Shown here piece by piece: positions 61,096 to 64,000 of a stretch of 64,000 nt of DNA. The DNA is taken from NCBI GenBank assembly GCA_021775555.1, contig JAJFHP010000028.1, forward strand, positions 30,826 to 94,825. The letters are read 5' to 3'. Every line of letters starts with the position of its first letter. Position 1 is the first letter of the stretch. The translations under genes and the position numbers were made by a program. The DNA is from Hyphomicrobiales bacterium. GTDB taxonomy: Bacteria; Pseudomonadota; Alphaproteobacteria; Rhizobiales; Methyloligellaceae. The notes under the pieces were generated by a model. It was not told the DNA's origin and did not search any database. It saw only the letters and a program-made list of their open reading frames with translations.

Positions 61096-63195
61096 ATGAC
61101 TGAGTCTACACGTATGCCTGTTCCACCTGTTGCCCCAAAGCACCCTTTTAAAGACACCCGTCACGCTATTGAACGCGTTGATGATTTTGCCTGGCTGCGT
61201 GCTGAAAACTGGCAGGAGGTCATGCGTGAGCCGTCTGTCCTGGATGATGAAATCCGCGAAAATCTGGATGCAGAAAACGCCTATACCGAAGCCATCATGG
61301 CGGGTACGGACAAGTTGCAAAAAGTCTTGTTTGAGGAAATGAAGGGCCGGATCAAGGAGGATGATTCAAGCGTGCCTGCAAATGATGGGCCATTTGCCTA
61401 TTACACCCGCACCATCACTGACGGCCAACATCCACTCTACTGCCGTAAGCTGAAAGAGGGTGACGATGACCAGGTGCTGATTGACGGCAACAAACTTGCC
61501 GAGCCCCATGCCTATTTCAGGATCGGCGGGGTTTCGCACAGCCCTGACCATTCCATGATTGCCTATGCCGCCGATACCAACGGGTCCGAATATTACGCTG
61601 TCCGCATTCTGAACGCTGATACCGGAAATGAAATCGGTGAACCCATACCGGACACGAATGGCGGTGCCGTCTGGGCCAATGACGGCAAGACGCTGTTCTA
61701 CTCAAAACTCGACGAGAACCACCGCCCCCGGCAAATCTTCAGGCACACACTCGGCACACAACCTGAACAAGATGAGTTGATTTACGAAGAATCCGATCCG
61801 GGATTTTTTGTTGGCGTCGGGATGACGCAAAGCCAGTCGTTGATCGTCATTGATGTTCATGACCACCAGACATCTGAGGTGAGGATACTCGACGCGAACA
61901 GTCCTGACTCAGAGCCCCTGCTCGTTTCCCCGCGCGAGGTAGGTCACGAATATTCGGTCGAACATCATGGTGATGATCTGCTCATCCTGACCAATTGCGA
62001 CGGCGCTGAAGACTTCAAGATCGTCTCGGCACCCCTGGCGAATCCCAGCAGGGAACACTGGAAAGATATTGAGCCCCATCGTCCTGGCCGGCTGATCCTG
62101 AGCGCCTTCCCATACCAGAACCACCTGATCCGGCTGGAGCGCGAAAATGGTCTTCCCCGCATTGTCATTCGCCAGCTTGATGTTGGTTCAGAACATAACA
62201 TCTCGTTCGACGAGGATGCCTACTCCCTCGGTGTATCGGCAGGCTACGAATATAAGACCACTACCTTGCGCTTCACCTATTCGTCCATGACAACACCGAC
62301 GCAGGTCCTGGACTATGACGTGACAACCCGCGAAAGAGTGTTGCGCAAAACCCAGGAAGTGCCCAGCGGTCATGACCCTGCCGACTATGTGACCCGCCGC
62401 GTCATGGCCCCGGCCCATGACGGTGAAGAGGTGCCTGTTTCTCTTCTCTATGCAAAAGACACAAAGCTCGATGGCACAGCCCCTCTCCTGCTCTATGGAT
62501 ATGGCGCCTACGGCATATCCATACCGGCAAGCTTCAACACCAGTTGCCTGAGCCTCGTGGATAGAGGTTTCATTTATGCAATTGCGCATATCAGGGGCGG
62601 CAAGGACAAGGGCTACACTTGGTACAAACAGGGTCGTGGTCCAAACAAAGCAAACACCTTCAAGGATTTTATTTCCGCGGGTGAATATCTGGCTAGGGAA
62701 GACTTTACGTCGCGCGGGAGGATCGTCGCCCATGGCGGAAGTGCGGGCGGCATGCTCATGGGTGCGGTGGCCAACATGGCGCCTGATCTTTTTGCGGGCA
62801 TCATCGCCGAAGTGCCGTTTGTAGACGTGCTAAACACCATGCTGGATGACACACTACCCCTCACACCGCCCGAGTGGCCTGAATGGGGAAACCCGATCGA
62901 AGACAAGCAGGCCTATGAAGTCATTGCCGCTTACTCGCCATATGACAATGTGACGTCACAGTCCTATCCCAATATCCTCGCGCTTGCCGGCCTCACCGAT
63001 CCGCGCGTCACATATTGGGAACCTGCAAAATGGGTCGCAAAATTGCGAGCGCTTAAAAAAGACAGCAATCTGGTACTTCTGAAAACCAATATGGATGCTG
63101 GTCACGGCGGGGCGTCAGGCCGCTTCGACCGCCTGAAGGAAGTGGCACTCTCCTATGCATTCGCGCTGAAAGTGTCGGACAAATTTGAGGCCTGA
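61096..63195 (+). CDS. ptrB: Oligopeptidase B (S9A prolyl oligopeptidase family)
   Basis: 699 residues. A seven-bladed propeller domain (about 80-400) and an alpha/beta hydrolase domain with the nucleophile GGSAGGMLMG near residue 549. The Asp is expected near the AGLTDPRV loop (about 636) and the His in MDAGHGG (about 670). Oligopeptidase B cleaves after Arg/Lys in short peptides. It follows msrB by 32 bases on the same strand. Full length. Confidence 0.93.
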   Translation: MTESTRMPVPPVAPKHPFKDTRHAIERVDDFAWLRAENWQEVMREPSVLDDEIRENLDAENAYTEAIMAGTDKLQKVLFEEMKGRIKEDDSSVPANDGPFAYYTRTITDGQHPLYCRKLKEGDDDQVLIDGNKLAEPHAYFRIGGVSHSPDHSMIAYAADTNGSEYYAVRILNADTGNEIGEPIPDTNGGAVWANDGKTLFYSKLDENHRPRQIFRHTLGTQPEQDELIYEESDPGFFVGVGMTQSQSLIVIDVHDHQTSEVRILDANSPDSEPLLVSPREVGHEYSVEHHGDDLLILTNCDGAEDFKIVSAPLANPSREHWKDIEPHRPGRLILSAFPYQNHLIRLERENGLPRIVIRQLDVGSEHNISFDEDAYSLGVSAGYEYKTTTLRFTYSSMTTPTQVLDYDVTTRERVLRKTQEVPSGHDPADYVTRRVMAPAHDGEEVPVSLLYAKDTKLDGTAPLLLYGYGAYGISIPASFNTSCLSLVDRGFIYAIAHIRGGKDKGYTWYKQGRGPNKANTFKDFISAGEYLAREDFTSRGRIVAHGGSAGGMLMGAVANMAPDLFAGIIAEVPFVDVLNTMLDDTLPLTPPEWPEWGNPIEDKQAYEVIAAYSPYDNVTSQSYPNILALAGLTDPRVTYWEPAKWVAKLRALKKDSNLVLLKTNMDAGHGGASGRFDRLKEVALSYAFALKVSDKFEA

Positions 63196-63300
63196 TGCCG
63201 GGATATTTCAAACAGCGCCGCGCTAGGCATTTTTATTCCCCGCCAAACGCGATATACCAAATACAGCATATGTGAAATCTACATCGCGGAGTAACACCCC

Positions 63301-64000
63301 AATGACTGAGCCCGCACGCAAACAGGACCTGCCTACGTCAAAAGCGGAATTCGATTGGTCGGACCCTCTGGATCTCGATAGCCAACTGACCGAAGAAGAG
63401 CGCATGGTCAGGGACAATGCGTACCGCTATGCGCAGGACAAGCTGATGCCCCGGGCACTCGATGCCTTCCGGGAGGAAAAGTTCGACCGCGACGTCATTA
63501 GCGAAATGGGTGAATTGGGCCTGCTAGCGGTCACCCTGCCCGAAGAATTTGGCGGATCGGAACTTGGCTACGTGTCCTACGGGCTGATCGCCCGCGAGGT
63601 AGAACGCGTGGATTCAGGCTACCGCTCGATCATGAGCGTGCATAACTCGCTCGTCACATACCCCATTTATGCTTACGGCACGCAAGAGCAGAAAAAGAAG
63701 TATCTACCCAAGTTGGCTTCTGGTGAATGGATCGGCTGCTTCGGCCTCACCGAACCAGACCATGGCTCCGACCCAGGTGGGATGCTAACCCGCGCTGTGA
63801 AATGCGATGGCGGCTACACGCTCAAAGGCTCCAAGACGTGGATTTCCAATGCGCCGAGCGCAGATGTGTTCATTGTCTGGGCCAAGACTGAAGACGGCGT
63901 CATCCGTGGCTTCCTCCTTGAGCGGGGCACCAAGGGTCTTTCCACCTCAAAAATTGAAGGCAAGTTTTCTCTTCGCGCGTCAGAGACCGGCGAGGTTGTC
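63301..64000 (+). CDS. Acyl-CoA dehydrogenase, glutaryl-CoA dehydrogenase type (incomplete at right edge)
   Basis: About 233 residues in the window, the N-terminal and middle domains of an acyl-CoA dehydrogenase. The [23 protein letters not shown] start, [37 protein letters not shown] and the FAD-contact [15 protein letters not shown] are closest to glutaryl-CoA dehydrogenase (lysine/tryptophan degradation). The catalytic Glu lies beyond the window. ATG 63301 is 105 bases after ptrB; an AGCG-CCG-CGCT hairpin followed by ATTTTTATT at about 63205-63232 may separate them. Confidence 0.88.

Noticed and set aside
1..64000. CRISPR arrays, tRNA or rRNA genes and complete insertion sequences
   Set aside because: No regularly spaced repeats, no GTTCGA-type T-arm with a matching acceptor stem, no rRNA-like sequence and no transposase frames were found.

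Overview
The window is chromosomal DNA of an alphaproteobacterium, most likely of the order Hyphomicrobiales (Rhizobiales). The evidence is gene content and order: PleC-like and DivJ-like cell-cycle kinases, MucR, a DnaA-C-like HTH protein beside DUF6456, DUF5330, DUF1491, DUF1214/DUF1254, and the block ccmI-ccmE-ccmF-ccmH / degP / response regulator / histidine kinase / glnE / pleC, which I recall from rhizobial genomes. Nothing in the sequence fixes the genus. No rRNA, tRNA, CRISPR array or intact insertion sequence was seen.

Layout. 1-13,150: housekeeping and small metabolic genes (PaaI-type thioesterase, Lrp regulator, uracil-DNA glycosylase, GST, secreted nuclease, an orphan histidine kinase, two tandem membrane-anchored retropepsin-like proteases, phosphohexomutase, LysR/tautomerase divergent pair, DUF2062, MFS, TauE/SafE, dusA). 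13,150-14,890: a gene-poor stretch beside the 5' end of dusA, with a truncated tyrosine-integrase N-terminus and a hemerythrin gene behind an FNR/FixK-type box. 14,890-30,200: pepN, pleC-like kinase, a four-gene ECF sigma operon, glnE, a two-component system, degP and a hydrolase-OsmC fusion. 30,259-37,600: cytochrome c maturation genes ccmIEFH, a glycine-zipper lipoprotein and a PhoPQ/FeuPQ-like two-component system with a small secreted partner. 37,660-39,590: relic of a gene-transfer-agent (GTA) packaging module, with an apparently intact small terminase gene and a large terminase cut off at a terminator hairpin. 39,800-46,270: YcgN, class A PBP, DUF1214/DUF1254 pair, a putative lipoprotein and small conserved genes. 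46,350-52,330: DivJ-like kinase, DUF5330, a candidate sRNA, SufE, DUF6456, DnaA-C-like HTH and MucR. 52,910-60,340: a ten-gene Mrp-type cation/proton antiporter operon with three antiporter-like subunits. 60,640-64,000: msrB, oligopeptidase B and the start of a glutaryl-CoA dehydrogenase.

Themes. Several genes concern the envelope and its stress (DegP, ECF operon with periplasmic sensor, two TCS, class A PBP, peptidoglycan-binding protein). The three orphan PleC/DivJ-type kinases and the DnaA-C-like protein point to cell-cycle control. The least explained items are the GTA relic ending at a terminator, the integrase scrap at dusA, the 18-bp-stem RNA downstream of DUF5330, the ECF operon with a tiny leading membrane protein, the mucR upstream repeats, and the split Mrp complex with an extra 86-residue membrane protein. 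Starts were adjusted where ribosome binding sites or neighbouring genes decide them.
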